Positions 1 through 8,614 of a DNA stretch of 64,000 nucleotides are shown in pieces (the first letter of the stretch is position 1; the number at the start of each line of letters is the position of its first letter). This stretch comes from Anaerolineae bacterium (lineage in GTDB: Bacteria > Chloroflexota > Anaerolineae > Aggregatilineales > Phototrophicaceae). Both the position numbers and the translations under genes were made by a program. Where the stretch lies: NCBI GenBank assembly GCA_017303635.1, contig JAFLCG010000002.1, positions 220,918-284,917 of the forward strand. Reading direction: 5' to 3'. The notes beneath the pieces were generated by a model, which saw only the letters and a list, made by a program, of their open reading frames with translations, ran no database searches and had not been told where the DNA came from.

Positions 1-951
1 ATTCCCGGCGCAATCGTGGTGGGCTTGTGCTGGATCACCCCAGCCTTTCTGGTGACTCTGGCCCTGGCGATGCTGTATGCCAGTTCCGGGCAGTTGCCGC
101 AGGCTGGCGCCCTGCTCTGGGGGATTGCGCCGGTGATGGTCGCCATCATCGCCCATGTTGGTTACCGCCTGCTGCTGACCGCGCTCAAGGATCGGCTGCT
201 GTGGGGGCTGTTTGTGGCCTCAACGGCGCTCCTGCTGCTGAGCAAAGCCCTGGGCTGGGATCTGCCGGAAGTGGTGGTGATGCTGGTGGCGGGCGGCATC
301 TACGCGATCTGGAAAACCGGACTGCCCAAACTCCCAGCATCCGCGTCGGCGCTGGCCTTGCCCCTGCTCCCGCTGGCACAAGCCGCCACGACCAGCAGCG
401 CGACGCTCTGGGACATCTTCTGGTATTTCCTGCGGATCGGCTCGGTGCTGTTCGGCAGCGGTTATGTGCTGGTGTCCTACATTCAGCAGGATGTGGTCAA
501 TGGCTTTGGCTGGCTGACCACCCGTCAACTCTTGGACTCGGTCGCCATCGGGCAGATGACCCCCGGCCCGGTGCTGACGACGGTGGCCGTCGTGGGGTAT
601 CTGGTGTCCGGCATCCCCGGCGCGGTCCTGGCGACACTCGCAATTTTCCTGCCGTCGTTTGTGCTGGTCATCCTGACCGCCCCGCTCATCCCCCGGATGC
701 GTCAGAGCGCCTTCTTCAGCGCCCTGCTGGCGGGCATCAATGCCGGCGTGATCGCGGCCATCCTGGTGACGCTCATCGACCTGACCCTCAGCAGCCTGCG
801 TCCGCTCACCGGCGAGGGCATTAGTCCGTTTGCCATCGCCATTCTGGTCGGGGCGCTGATTCTGCTCCTGCGGACCAAGCTCAACCCCACCTGGTTGATC
901 CTGGCCGGGGGTGGGCTGGGGTTGCTGGGGCAATTTGTGAATATTCTGTGA
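1..951 (+). CDS. chrA: Chromate transporter ChrA-type, C-terminal part (5' end outside the window)
   Basis: The reading frame is open from base 1 (IPGAIVVGLC...) and ends at a TGA at 949-951, so the start lies outside the window. ChrA-family (CHR) proteins are inner-membrane exporters of chromate or sulfate-like anions made of two homologous halves. Here the end of the first half is followed by a linker near residue 110 and a complete second half starting around WDIFWYFLRIGSVLFGSGY. That half carries the family-typical stretch with GQMTPGP and a Gly/Pro-rich membrane segment. About ten hydrophobic helices are visible. The next gene starts 128 bases downstream on the same strand and looks unrelated. 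Transport of chromate itself is inferred from family membership; sulfate or another oxyanion is possible. Confidence 0.85.
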   Translation: MPGAIVVGLCWITPAFLVTLALAMLYASSGQLPQAGALLWGIAPVMVAIIAHVGYRLLLTALKDRLLWGLFVASTALLLLSKALGWDLPEVVVMLVAGGIYAIWKTGLPKLPASASALALPLLPLAQAATTSSATLWDIFWYFLRIGSVLFGSGYVLVSYIQQDVVNGFGWLTTRQLLDSVAIGQMTPGPVLTTVAVVGYLVSGIPGAVLATLAIFLPSFVLVILTAPLIPRMRQSAFFSALLAGINAGVIAAILVTLIDLTLSSLRPLTGEGISPFAIAILVGALILLLRTKLNPTWLILAGGGLGLLGQFVNIL

Positions 952-1079
952 GTAAAACTTTGAAATCGTTATGAGTTTTTTAGATTCCTGTGAGGCATCA
1001 TTTAGGGCTCTTGCGTTAAATTTGTAAACGTTGGGCTATGACCCATCAAAAGTTTAATGAGTTAAGGGAGCTTTCTCGT

Positions 1080-1814
1080 ATGCGTAAGTTTCTCGTTTTA
1101 GCGGTCTTGCTGGTAGTCGTCATGGCTATCGGCGTCAGTACCGTCGGTGCCTCGGGTGTCGCCCGTATATATGTGGTGCACGGCATTCCGGGTAAGGATA
1201 TTCAGGCATTGGGGCTGGCTGTTGCAGATAGCCTGCCGGTCGATGTCGCCGTCGACGGGACCTGCGTCCTCAATGACTTCACCTTCGGCAGCATTGTCGG
1301 CCCGGTCAGCCTGCCCGTCACCGGGGTCACCCCCTTCAACTTCAAGGTCTTCCTGGCGGACCCCGCCAACCGCTGCAACCCGGCCAATCAGGTGCTGGAT
1401 CGCAGCTTCTTCCTGGGGCCTGGTGAAGTCGCCAACGTGGTCGCTCACCTGAATACCGCCGGTCTGCCCAACCTGCAGAAGTTCAGCAACTTCGTCCAGC
1501 GCCCGGCGCGTGGTGAAGCCCGGTTGATCGTGCACCACGTTGCCAACGCTCCGGCGGTTGACATTTCCCTGCGTCGTGGTGGTCAGAATGTGGTTACGAT
1601 CAACAACCTGGAAAATGCTGAAGTTGCCTATTCGCAGCCGACCGCTGACCTGCGCGCCCGCAACTACAACCTCCGCATCTTCGCGGCGGGCACCAACACC
1701 CGTGTCTTCGGCCCGGCGCTCCTCCAACTGGTCCCGCGTCAGGTGTATCTGGTGTTCGCAGTCGGTTCGCTGGAAAACGGCACCTTCCGCCTGCTCACAA
1801 CCGGCATCTACTAA
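1080..1814 (+). CDS. Secreted DUF4397-domain protein
   Basis: This 244-residue protein begins with a Sec-type signal peptide (MRKFLVLAVLLVVVMAIGV, then a small-residue cleavage region ending VGAS). The mature part is a DUF4397-like beta-rich domain: it opens with ARIYVVHGIPG and has a second module starting ARLIVHHVANAPAVDI. These are the characteristic strands of the family, whose role is unknown but which is exported or cell-surface associated. An in-frame ATG at 1038 would add 14 residues. The ATG at 1080 is preferred because AAGGGAG at 1064-1070 sits nine bases upstream and the signal peptide then starts properly. It is monocistronic and ends in a strong terminator. Confidence 0.8.
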   Translation: MRKFLVLAVLLVVVMAIGVSTVGASGVARIYVVHGIPGKDIQALGLAVADSLPVDVAVDGTCVLNDFTFGSIVGPVSLPVTGVTPFNFKVFLADPANRCNPANQVLDRSFFLGPGEVANVVAHLNTAGLPNLQKFSNFVQRPARGEARLIVHHVANAPAVDISLRRGGQNVVTINNLENAEVAYSQPTADLRARNYNLRIFAAGTNTRVFGPALLQLVPRQVYLVFAVGSLENGTFRLLTTGIY

Positions 1815-1837
1815 ACCAACCAGTCTCCCTGCAATAC

Positions 1838-1871
1838 AAAAGCCCCGCCTGAAATCAGGCGGGGCTTTTTT
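1838..1871. terminator. Bidirectional Rho-independent terminator
   Basis: Arms AGCCCCGCCTG (1841-1851) and CAGGCGGGGCT (1856-1866) form an 11-bp GC-rich stem around a four-base loop. Six T follow on the plus strand and an A run precedes on the left. It serves the convergent genes ending at 1814 (+) and 1884 (-). Confidence 0.9.
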
Positions 1872-1883
1872 GTCATCGGTGAT

Positions 1884-2684
1884 TTAGGCGCTGGCTTCAA
1901 TGAGCGCAGTCGCTAAGGCTTCTGGCGCACTGATATACGGTGCGTGGCCGGTATCGAGTGCCAGGACGCGCGCCGCGGGTACCCGAGCAAGCATGAGCGC
2001 TTGTAATTGCGGACTGACCACCACATCCTCAGCGGTCAGGATATAGGCTTTCCGCACGCTGCCAAAAGCATCTTCCGTCAAGGTGATAGCCTCATTCAAG
2101 GGGGCCAATGGTTCTCCGAGTTGCGAAGCCGCAACCTGCGTTTGTTGTTCTGCGGTGCAATCCGGGCAGAAGGCGCTGGCAAAAATCGCTTCGTTCACCA
2201 ATCCATAGGCAAAGTCCTCTGAGAACAGGAAATTCCCTTCCTGCCCCAGCAGGCTAAAGTGATCCTGGCTGGAAAGGGTCACCAGGCTATCGCCGGATTG
2301 TGGCAGATAGGCCGCCACATAGATGACTGTTTCGACCTGCTGGGGGATAGCTTCTGCGACTGCCGAGATGACCATGCCGCCAAAGCTGTGCCCGACCAAC
2401 ACAACCGGCCCGGATTGCGCGTTGATGACTTCGATCACCGCATCCCGGTACAGATTCAGATTCAGTTCGGAGACCGGAGTCGTATCGTCGCCTCGCCCCG
2501 GCAGATTGACCGCTACAGCCGTTTGCCCGGCAGCTTCCAGAGCCGTGATGGTCGCATCCCAGCCCGAAGCATCCTGGAACGCGCCATGAACCAACACAAA
2601 TGTTTTGGCAGTGTCTTGAGCGTGTGCGGTAGAGACCATCATCACCAACATGACGATCACCAGCATGAACCGTTTGAGTGGCAT
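1884..2684 (-). CDS. Secreted alpha/beta-hydrolase (esterase-like)
   Basis: This 266-residue protein has an N-terminal signal peptide (MPLKRFMLVIVMLVMMVSTAHA, cleavage after AHA). The alpha/beta-hydrolase core follows: oxyanion-hole motif LVHGAFQDASGW near residue 31, nucleophile elbow GHSFGG with Ser100, a late Asp in the AEDVVVSPQ stretch and catalytic His in DTGHAPYIS near the C-terminus. Its size and motifs resemble the plant methyl-salicylate-esterase/EstC type of small hydrolases, but the substrate cannot be told. The frame is open 31 codons further upstream. The ATG at 2684 is chosen because AAAGGA precedes it by six bases and it begins the signal peptide. It is transcribed divergently from the AraC regulator, which may control it. 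Confidence 0.8.
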   Translation of the reverse strand: MPLKRFMLVIVMLVMMVSTAHAQDTAKTFVLVHGAFQDASGWDATITALEAAGQTAVAVNLPGRGDDTTPVSELNLNLYRDAVIEVINAQSGPVVLVGHSFGGMVISAVAEAIPQQVETVIYVAAYLPQSGDSLVTLSSQDHFSLLGQEGNFLFSEDFAYGLVNEAIFASAFCPDCTAEQQTQVAASQLGEPLAPLNEAITLTEDAFGSVRKAYILTAEDVVVSPQLQALMLARVPAARVLALDTGHAPYISAPEALATALIEASA

Positions 2685-2797
2685 TGTGAGTCCTTTCAGG
2701 TCATGTAAACGACAGCGAATAGCGTAGAATGGATGCGGAGAGGAATACATGGCTATTGAGCTTGAAGAGATGCTCATTCCTCTAAAGAGGAGTTTTG

Positions 2798-3739
2798 ATG
2801 GATGCCCTCACCCAGGTCTTGAAGGTACTGCGTTTACAACCGAGTGCCTTTCATCACCTCAAGCTGGAATCCCCCTGGGGTATGCAACTGGCAGCGATCA
2901 ACGGAGCGGCTTTCCATGTTGTGGAAGAAGGGCAGTGCTGGCTGCGTTTAGGGGACATCCTCAGGCCATTGAAGCAGGGCGACATTATTGTGGTCAGCAA
3001 TACCGCCTCGTATGAGCTGGTTGCGGATGCCGAGAGTCCGGTCTTGCCGCTCGATCAAGTATTGAGCCATCGCGGCGAAGACGGATACATTCGTTTGGGA
3101 ACAGAGCAAACAGGTCTATACACCTCACTCTTGTGCAGTTATTTCCGTACTGAACAAAACGCGCCTTTCCCCTTGTTTTCGATTTTACCGCCCCTGATTT
3201 ATATCCCAGGCTCCGCCGGGCGGGCGATTGACTGGTTGGCAGCACCGCTGGAGTTGGTTGCTTTTGAAGCTGACCATACTTATCCCGGCAAGGAGACGGT
3301 CATCAGCCGGATCATGGATATTCTGCTCATCATGGTCATTCGCCACTGGATCGTGCATCAGCAAGACACCAACGGCGGTTGGTTGAACGCGCTTTATCAC
3401 CCGCTGATTGGGGAGGTGCTGGGGTATATGCACCGGCAACCTGAATTGCCGTGGACAGTGGAAAGCCTGGCAGCAGCCGTGCATATGTCCCGGTCATCAC
3501 TGGCTAATCAGTTCACACTGCTGGTTGGGGAAGCCCCGATGAAGTACCTGACTCGTTGGCGGATGCAGTTGGCGGCATCCCACTTGCTGGATGACCCAGC
3601 TGCGACGGTCGAGCAAGTGGCACTAGGGGTTGGCTATGCCTCCCCCTATGCCTTTAGCAAAACCTTCAAGCGCTGGCTGGGTTTATCCCCCACGGATTAC
3701 CGGCAGGTGCACATTAAAGCACCTTCGACTGAGGTTTAA
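2798..3739 (+). CDS. AraC-family transcriptional regulator with N-terminal cupin domain
   Basis: The product is 313 residues. The N-terminal half (about 1-190) is a cupin-type sensor domain of the AraC_binding_2/cupin_6 kind (LESPWGMQLAA, a beta-rich run, then a histidine-containing HRGEDG segment). The C-terminal 100 residues are a classic double helix-turn-helix AraC domain (WTVESLAAAVHMSRSSLANQF and VALGVGYASPYAFSKTFKR, ending GLSPTDYR). AGAGGAG at 2786-2792 lies five bases before this ATG; a TTG one codon earlier is too close to it. The gene is divergent from the secreted hydrolase with a 113-base shared promoter region, the usual arrangement for a regulator and its target. Its stop overlaps the end of the convergent oxidoreductase gene. 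Confidence 0.88.
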   Translation: MDALTQVLKVLRLQPSAFHHLKLESPWGMQLAAINGAAFHVVEEGQCWLRLGDILRPLKQGDIIVVSNTASYELVADAESPVLPLDQVLSHRGEDGYIRLGTEQTGLYTSLLCSYFRTEQNAPFPLFSILPPLIYIPGSAGRAIDWLAAPLELVAFEADHTYPGKETVISRIMDILLIMVIRHWIVHQQDTNGGWLNALYHPLIGEVLGYMHRQPELPWTVESLAAAVHMSRSSLANQFTLLVGEAPMKYLTRWRMQLAASHLLDDPAATVEQVALGVGYASPYAFSKTFKRWLGLSPTDYRQVHIKAPSTEV

Positions 3740-4341
3740 GTCCCTAACCGCTGCTTGACCTGCTCGACCACGTTGACCAGCGCGTCATAGGGTTGCGCGC
3801 CGCTGACCAGATACTTCTGCTCGAAGATCAAGGCGGGTACACCGCTGATGCCGATGGCATGGGCCTGCTGGACATCCATCTCCATCGCTTCTTCCCAGGC
3901 GGGGTCATCGAGGGCGGCTTCGTAAGCTGCGCGGTCTAGCCCGACGGACTCTGCAATCTCCAGCAGAATGGCCCGGTCGCCGATATCTCGTTCGCCCTGC
4001 CAGTAGGCGCGGAAGACCGCATCATGGTAGGCCGCCCCTTTACCCTGGTCTTCAGCAAATTTCATCCCGATCAAGGCTGGCCGGCTGTTGACCCCCAGCG
4101 GCGGGCGTTTGATCTGAACGTTATAGACTTCCTGCGCCATTTGCTCCATACGTGGGCGTGAGGCATCAATGCGCTGACGATATTCCGGCGGCATGGGCGG
4201 GGAACCGGGGGGACGCAGTTCAAACGAATGCCAGTGTAAATCGATCTCAAAGGTGCGTTGGAGTTCATCCAGACTGGATGACACGAGAAAGCACCAGGGT
4301 CAGACGAAATCTGACCAGACATCGAGACGGATGGGGGTCAT
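3736..4341 (-). CDS. FrnE/DsbA-family thiol oxidoreductase, probable selenoprotein (UGA = Sec14 in UxxC)
   Basis: Reading from the ATG at 4341 gives MTPIRLDVWSDFV, then TGA (4302-4300), then PWCF and an uninterrupted frame to the stop at 3736. The family consensus at this point is DxxCPWC, so the TGA stands exactly at the first redox cysteine, leaving Sec14-Pro-Trp-Cys17. Downstream the protein has the FrnE-type helical insertion and the cis-proline motif GISGVPAL, for 201 residues in all, normal for the family. AAGGAG lies eight bases before the ATG. Starting instead at the GTG at 4284 would delete the first beta strand and the whole active site. A stem-loop fitting a bacterial SECIS follows the TGA (separate entry). 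FrnE-type proteins are cytoplasmic thioredoxin-fold disulfide oxidoreductases. A nonsense mutation or sequencing error is the alternative. No sel genes are in the window. Confidence 0.8.
4252..4295 (-). promoter_or_regulatory. Candidate bacterial SECIS stem-loop downstream of the in-frame TGA
   Basis: On the coding (minus) strand, TCATCCA (4281-4275), loop GTC (4274-4272) and TGGATGA (4271-4265) form a perfect 7-bp hairpin. Its loop begins 26 bases after the TGA and its first loop base is G. A lower stem GGTGC (4295-4291) with GCACC (4256-4252) can enclose it. As remembered, the bacterial SECIS rule asks for an apical loop about 16-37 bases after UGA, a G in the first two loop positions and a stem of several pairs; all are met. 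Confidence 0.65.
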
Positions 4342-4428
4342 GATGTTAGCTCCTTTGCAGGTAGATGTTCAGATGCTTACCAGAGACGCCTTGTAAGGCA
4401 AATTTCTTCCAGGTATTCAGTGGTTCAA

Positions 4429-6003
4429 TCAAAACGGGTTTTCATAGATGTTAAATTGGCCTTCGCTATAGACCAATGGCCAGTTGGATTGAACCTCCTC
4501 AACCATCTGACTCAAGCCGGGAATATGCACCACCCCCCAGTTGCGCCACAGATCATCCATGACTACAAAACGAGCCAGGCGGTAATCCGGGTCAAAAGCC
4601 AGCCGCGCAGGTGGCAGATCAGCGGGCAAATGGGGCGTAGCCACACGATCCGCAGCGGCGACCACCATTTGGAAATCGACCGGGTTACCCTCAAATTGCC
4701 AGCCCACGACCGGTGAGGCCACGACCACATCGTTCGCGTTCACCCGACTATTGATAAAGGCGGCGACGCGCCGGGCTTCAGCCGGATCAATGAGAAAGGC
4801 ATCAATATCGGTTACATAACCCTGTTGCACGAAGGTGAGCGTCGATTGGAGCGAGGCAACGAGCGGCGCACCCGCCAGAAACAGGAGCATCCCACCGGCT
4901 ACGACCCAGGCTGCAATCGGCTGGAGCCGTGGCGGCCCTGGCACAAATTCGCGGGCAGCCTGCATTAAAGCGGTACCGCCGTAGCGGATCAACCCGGCAA
5001 CGCCCAGGGCGACCAGCGGTAGCAGTGGGATCATGTAATAGGCGCTCAAGCTATAGAGTGCGTTGCTGCGTCCAATCGAGATCAGCGGCAAGGTGAAGCA
5101 CAACAGGGCCAGCCAGCGCAAGCGCCCCGGTCGCAGCGTGAACAGACCGATCACACCGGCCAGAATCCAGAAGCCGTTATCCAGCAAGACTTGATAGTTA
5201 TTCAGCAGGATAGCCCACTGCTCTGCCAATGAGCGACCCCCACCCAGGCGGGAGAGCGTGAACGACAGATCGTAGCCGAAGGCTTCCGGTGCAGAGGCGA
5301 GCAGACTCAAGGCGTAGATCAGCAGCGGGAGCGCTGCGAATGGCAATGCCCATAACAGATGACGTGGACGGTAGGCGGCGCTGAGGATGAACGGCAGGAG
5401 CAGGGCCAACGACCAGACTTCCGTCACCAGGCACAGCCCCAACATGACCGCGGCCAAGCCCAACCAAGCGGGATGTTTACCCGCCAGATAGCGCTCCAAC
5501 CCCAGCAGCATGAGCAGGATGAAAGGTGTGAGTAGGTTGTAGCTGAAGCCAAAGCGGCTGTAGAGGACAGCCTGCGGGAACATGGCGAGCATCAGGGCTG
5601 CGAGTAATGCCAGAGCCCGACCGCCAGATGGGCGGACTGCCGCATACAACAGTCCTACCGAGCCGACACCCAGCAGCGCGGTCAGCGTGCGGAGCGCCTC
5701 CATGTGATCCGGGTTGGCGCTGAGTTGATAAAAACCTGCCAGCAGGATATGGAACAGCGGCAACCGGGCAAACAACAGCGTGGAGTCCGTAATGAGCATG
5801 TACCGGGTGTGGCCTTCCAGCCGGTGATTGGCGATGTCCACATGGGTGGCTTCGTCCGTGTACCAACCGGGATTATCAGCCACGTTGGTCAGGCGCAAAT
5901 GAGCCGCCAGCAGCAGAATCAGGCACAACAGCATGACTTCCGCCAGATCGCGGACTGACCGACGCGGGCCGATATAAGAAGTGGCTGCTGATTCAGTCGT
6001 CAT
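4429..6003 (-). CDS. GT-C fold membrane glycosyltransferase (GT39/ArnT-PMT-like)
   Basis: This 524-residue protein has about eleven or twelve hydrophobic helices and a C-terminal soluble tail of roughly 130 residues. After the first helix comes WYTDEATH, the acidic Asp-Glu motif of the first extracytoplasmic loop that in dolichyl- or undecaprenyl-phosphate-sugar mannosyl/arabinosyl transferases binds the metal and lipid-phosphate donor. A second loop has TLLFARLPLFHILLAGF, the typical P-x-F/H-loop segment of the superfamily. It likely moves a sugar from a polyprenyl-phosphate carrier to a lipid or protein outside the membrane; the acceptor is unknown. AAGGGAG lies about nine bases before the ATG. 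No other cell-envelope gene adjoins it. Confidence 0.75.
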   Translation of the reverse strand: MTTESAATSYIGPRRSVRDLAEVMLLCLILLLAAHLRLTNVADNPGWYTDEATHVDIANHRLEGHTRYMLITDSTLLFARLPLFHILLAGFYQLSANPDHMEALRTLTALLGVGSVGLLYAAVRPSGGRALALLAALMLAMFPQAVLYSRFGFSYNLLTPFILLMLLGLERYLAGKHPAWLGLAAVMLGLCLVTEVWSLALLLPFILSAAYRPRHLLWALPFAALPLLIYALSLLASAPEAFGYDLSFTLSRLGGGRSLAEQWAILLNNYQVLLDNGFWILAGVIGLFTLRPGRLRWLALLCFTLPLISIGRSNALYSLSAYYMIPLLPLVALGVAGLIRYGGTALMQAAREFVPGPPRLQPIAAWVVAGGMLLFLAGAPLVASLQSTLTFVQQGYVTDIDAFLIDPAEARRVAAFINSRVNANDVVVASPVVGWQFEGNPVDFQMVVAAADRVATPHLPADLPPARLAFDPDYRLARFVVMDDLWRNWGVVHIPGLSQMVEEVQSNWPLVYSEGQFNIYENPF

Positions 6004-6100
6004 ACCTACAAGCTCCCTTCCGTTCAGTTATAGCTGGAAGGGAGCCAGCATGTTCAGGAGCGTTGAGAGGGCGTGGGCAGCACGGTGGTTTGCTACGTCC

Positions 6101-7126
6101 TCAGGAAGGTAACTGAATGGCATCAATCGTGAACGGCAGACGCGGAGTCACACCCGGAATGACCAGCGCCCGCGAGTCGAAGTTGCTGACGTAAAGTGTG
6201 TTGCTCGCTGGCTGGTAGGCCAGGTCGCTGGGGCCGCGCATCAGGCCTGCGATCACCCGCAGCGCCACGCCGTCCAATTGCAGTACTTCGCCTCGCCCTA
6301 GCGAGGTCACATAAATCGCGCCGCCGGGGGTGATGGCGAGGCCATCAAAGACCGGGGCATCCGGCGACTCGGTGGGATAGCTGTAAAGCAGCGTGCTCTC
6401 CAGTCCATCCAGGCTGATGCGATACAGGGCGGCCAGGCTGCTATCGGTGATGACCATGGCATTCGTGGTTGGGTCATAGGCGATGCCGGTCGGCGCGTAT
6501 TCGGTACGCCCCGGCACCTCGACCGAGCGCCACCAGACCAGGCCGACGCCCTCCGAGTCAAACTGCCAGATTTCATCGCGTCCCCGGTCGGTGACGTAGA
6601 GATTCCCGGCGGGATCAAAAGCCAGGTCATCCGGGGAGATAAAACCGCGCTCATCCGTGATGCTGGCGAAGGTGGTGATGGAACCATCAGGGGTCACGCG
6701 CTTGATGGCGCCGCCGCTGGTGCGCGGGTCAACATCATTGAGGTCAATCACGTATAGGTCGCCTTCCGGCCCAACCGTGATCCCAGCAATACTGCCGAGC
6801 GCTTCCCGCGTACCCGGGATTTCGACCGGGGTGCCGCTTGAATCCATGCGCCACAGGGTGCCGCTGGCGTAGCTGCCTGTGTAGAGCGTGCCATCCGGGC
6901 CGAGGGCGAGGCTGGCCGGGTACGAGTCGTTATCCGGCAGGCGGGCGAATTCGCTGACGGTCACGCCTTCCGCCACGGCCAGAATGGTCGTATCCGCACT
7001 GGAGCTGACCGAGGTCAGGACGAGGATGATCGCGGCGACGATCAGCAGGACAACACCGCCGATGATGATGGCCCAAAAGATGGCCCGGCGCTGACCTGGC
7101 GGGAGGGATTGAATACGTCGAAGCAT
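6101..7126 (-). CDS. Membrane-anchored NHL/SMP-30-like six-bladed beta-propeller
   Basis: The product is 341 residues. A basic N-terminus (MLRRIQSLPPGQRR) and one transmembrane helix (about 15-42) anchor a large outside domain built from propeller repeats. Each repeat has a pattern like LALGPDGTLYTGSYASG, ITVGPEGDLYVIDLND, LAFDPAGNLYVTDRGR or LAITPGGAIYVTSLGRG, recognisable as NHL or SMP-30/gluconolactonase-like blades. Such proteins bind ligands or sugars at the surface; no enzyme residues can be assigned by eye. The frame is open 23 codons further upstream, but this ATG begins the anchor sequence and avoids overlap with the upstream gene. It follows that gene by 16 bases on the same strand and is probably co-transcribed. 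Confidence 0.7.
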   Translation of the reverse strand: MLRRIQSLPPGQRRAIFWAIIIGGVVLLIVAAIILVLTSVSSSADTTILAVAEGVTVSEFARLPDNDSYPASLALGPDGTLYTGSYASGTLWRMDSSGTPVEIPGTREALGSIAGITVGPEGDLYVIDLNDVDPRTSGGAIKRVTPDGSITTFASITDERGFISPDDLAFDPAGNLYVTDRGRDEIWQFDSEGVGLVWWRSVEVPGRTEYAPTGIAYDPTTNAMVITDSSLAALYRISLDGLESTLLYSYPTESPDAPVFDGLAITPGGAIYVTSLGRGEVLQLDGVALRVIAGLMRGPSDLAYQPASNTLYVSNFDSRALVIPGVTPRLPFTIDAIQLPS

Positions 7127-7142
7127 GGTGGGATGACTACCT

Positions 7143-7487
7143 CTATGACGGTCGCAAGACGATGATGATACCGAGCGCCACCGCCCAACCGGCATAACCC
7201 GCCAGCAAGGTCGGCAGCAAGCGCCAACCGGCCCGCGTCACCAGCACGGCGATGATCAGAAAGACGATGGTCGGCCAGATTTTGTAAAACAGGTCTTCCG
7301 TGAAGCGGGCAAAGGCGGGCAGGTCAGCGCCATCGCCATAAATCACCCATAGGGCCAGCGGCATATTGATGGGCATGGTCGCCAGTACGGCTGCCAAAGT
7401 CCGGGAATACTCTTTGATGATGGCGACGGCGATGATGATGCCGATGGAGACCAGGACGGGCAGCACCTTCGACCAGACGATGGTCAT
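7143..7487 (-). CDS. Small four-helix membrane protein (DUF3147-like)
   Basis: The 114-residue product is almost wholly hydrophobic with four predicted membrane helices. The conserved-looking segment RTLAAVLATMPINMPLALWVIY, between helices 1 and 2, resembles the small inner-membrane family DUF3147, also in length and topology. Function is unknown. AGGA lies ten bases before the ATG. The beta-propeller gene follows 16 bases later, so the two are likely one transcript and may work together at the membrane. Confidence 0.6.
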   Translation of the reverse strand: MTIVWSKVLPVLVSIGIIIAVAIIKEYSRTLAAVLATMPINMPLALWVIYGDGADLPAFARFTEDLFYKIWPTIVFLIIAVLVTRAGWRLLPTLLAGYAGWAVALGIIIVLRPS

Positions 7488-7648
7488 ATGTTTCTATCCT
7501 GCAGGAATGCAATGTTCATGACCGATAGGGAGAGCATTATACTCTGTGCATCTATCCTTTGTAGCGGGCGAACCATGCCGCGTGGTCGGCATCCGGTTGT
7601 ACATAGGGTGATCTGCATTTATACTCCATAGAGATTTCTACTCACCAA

Positions 7649-8380
7649 ATGAGCTATCAGGATTGCGGTGTTATGGAACTGCCTTTTCACCTGCGTGCCT
7701 TACCGGAAGAAGCCCTCGATGTGCTGCGATTCTTCGGCAGCCGGGGTGTGCCCGTCGCCTATGCGGGCGAAATCATGGATGGCTGTGGCCTGAGCGACCG
7801 GGGCTTTGGCAAAGTCATCCGGCGCTTGGTCACCAAGGGCTATCTGCACATGGATGGCGACCAGGCCTATCGCCTCTCTGATAATGGCTCGCGGGCGGTC
7901 GATGAATTGGCGCAGTACGACTCGGCGAATCCGGCCCAGCCGCGCAGCACCAGCCCCGCCCGCTCAATGAGCCGGGACGCCGCCCCTGTCCAGCGCCGCC
8001 TGCTGGTGGTGACACCGGGTCGCTTGGTTGCCGGGCAGGCCACACCGATTGCCTTTGGCTTCCAATCCGCCGAGCCGGGTGAAGAACTGGACGAGCCAGT
8101 GGATGTGCTGGTGCGGGTGAGCGTCTTGAACGGGCAGCCGAGCCGCCCTAAAGATGAGAGCTTCACGCTGGTCAACCGGACGGAGTATAAACCGTTGACC
8201 ATCACCCCGGCAGCCTACGATGCGCTGCGGATCAAGCTGGAAGCCTTCCAACTCGACCCGCACTCAACTGACATCAGTGTGGTCGGCGGCATGTATGTCG
8301 ATCTGCCGGTGGTGGCCGCCCTGGATGGCACCCCTGCGCCGGTCGCCTACGGCACTGATGTGACCCTGAGCCGGATGTGA
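7649..8380 (+). CDS. Winged-helix protein with an unidentified beta-rich C-terminal domain
   Basis: The protein has up to 243 residues. Residues 10-90 look like a winged helix-turn-helix (EALDVLRFFGSRGVPVAY, then a recognition-helix-like stretch GFGKVIRRLVTKGYLHMD, then a wing ending RLSDNGSRAVDELAQ), similar to PadR/MarR-type wings. A Pro/Ser-rich linker follows (about 92-112). The C-terminal 130 residues alternate hydrophobic and polar residues as in an Ig-like beta sandwich (RRLLVVTPGRLVAGQATPIA, ISVVGGMYVDLPVVAA); I do not recognise that family. The start is uncertain: the ATG at 7649 has no clear ribosome site, and the ATG at 7673 (MELPFHLRAL) with a weak AGGA is equally possible. It stands alone, so no context helps. 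Confidence 0.65.
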   Translation: MSYQDCGVMELPFHLRALPEEALDVLRFFGSRGVPVAYAGEIMDGCGLSDRGFGKVIRRLVTKGYLHMDGDQAYRLSDNGSRAVDELAQYDSANPAQPRSTSPARSMSRDAAPVQRRLLVVTPGRLVAGQATPIAFGFQSAEPGEELDEPVDVLVRVSVLNGQPSRPKDESFTLVNRTEYKPLTITPAAYDALRIKLEAFQLDPHSTDISVVGGMYVDLPVVAALDGTPAPVAYGTDVTLSRM

Positions 8381-8614
8381 GAGAGCTTCCAGCCGCCAGC
8401 TATCAGCTTCCAGCCAGAGAATTTCAGGTTGGGGAGGCGGGCCTTACTCAGTTTGATGAGGTTTCAAACGGACGAGGCGTGCTTCGTTCCTACAGAATAG
8501 GTGTTTTGTGTAAGTCCTATTGGATCAGAAACATCTAACCCTACATATTTCTGGCTATCAACCATAACCTATCCGCTTTTAGCCTGTCTTCACTGTGACT
8601 GTGAACACTGAACT
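8381..8614 (+). other. Intergenic region with short repeats
   Basis: AGCTTCCAGCC occurs twice at about 8384-8416, with related AGC/CAGC words between. GGACGAGG...TTCGTTCCTAC at 8470-8493 is an imperfect palindrome like the dispersed family listed below. ACTGTGA/CTGTGAAC words are repeated at 8591-8619, at the start of the next gene. No ORF or RNA gene is visible. Confidence 0.5.

Noticed and set aside
3736..4284. A shorter DsbA-like gene starting at GTG 4284
   Set aside because: It has no ribosome site and would lack the first beta strand and the active site, while an ATG at 4341 with AAGGAG restores the full family N-terminus through the TGA.
8384..8416. Repeated AGCTTCCAGCC as a possible CRISPR
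   Set aside because: Only two copies, no regular spacer and no cas gene; it is a short simple repeat.
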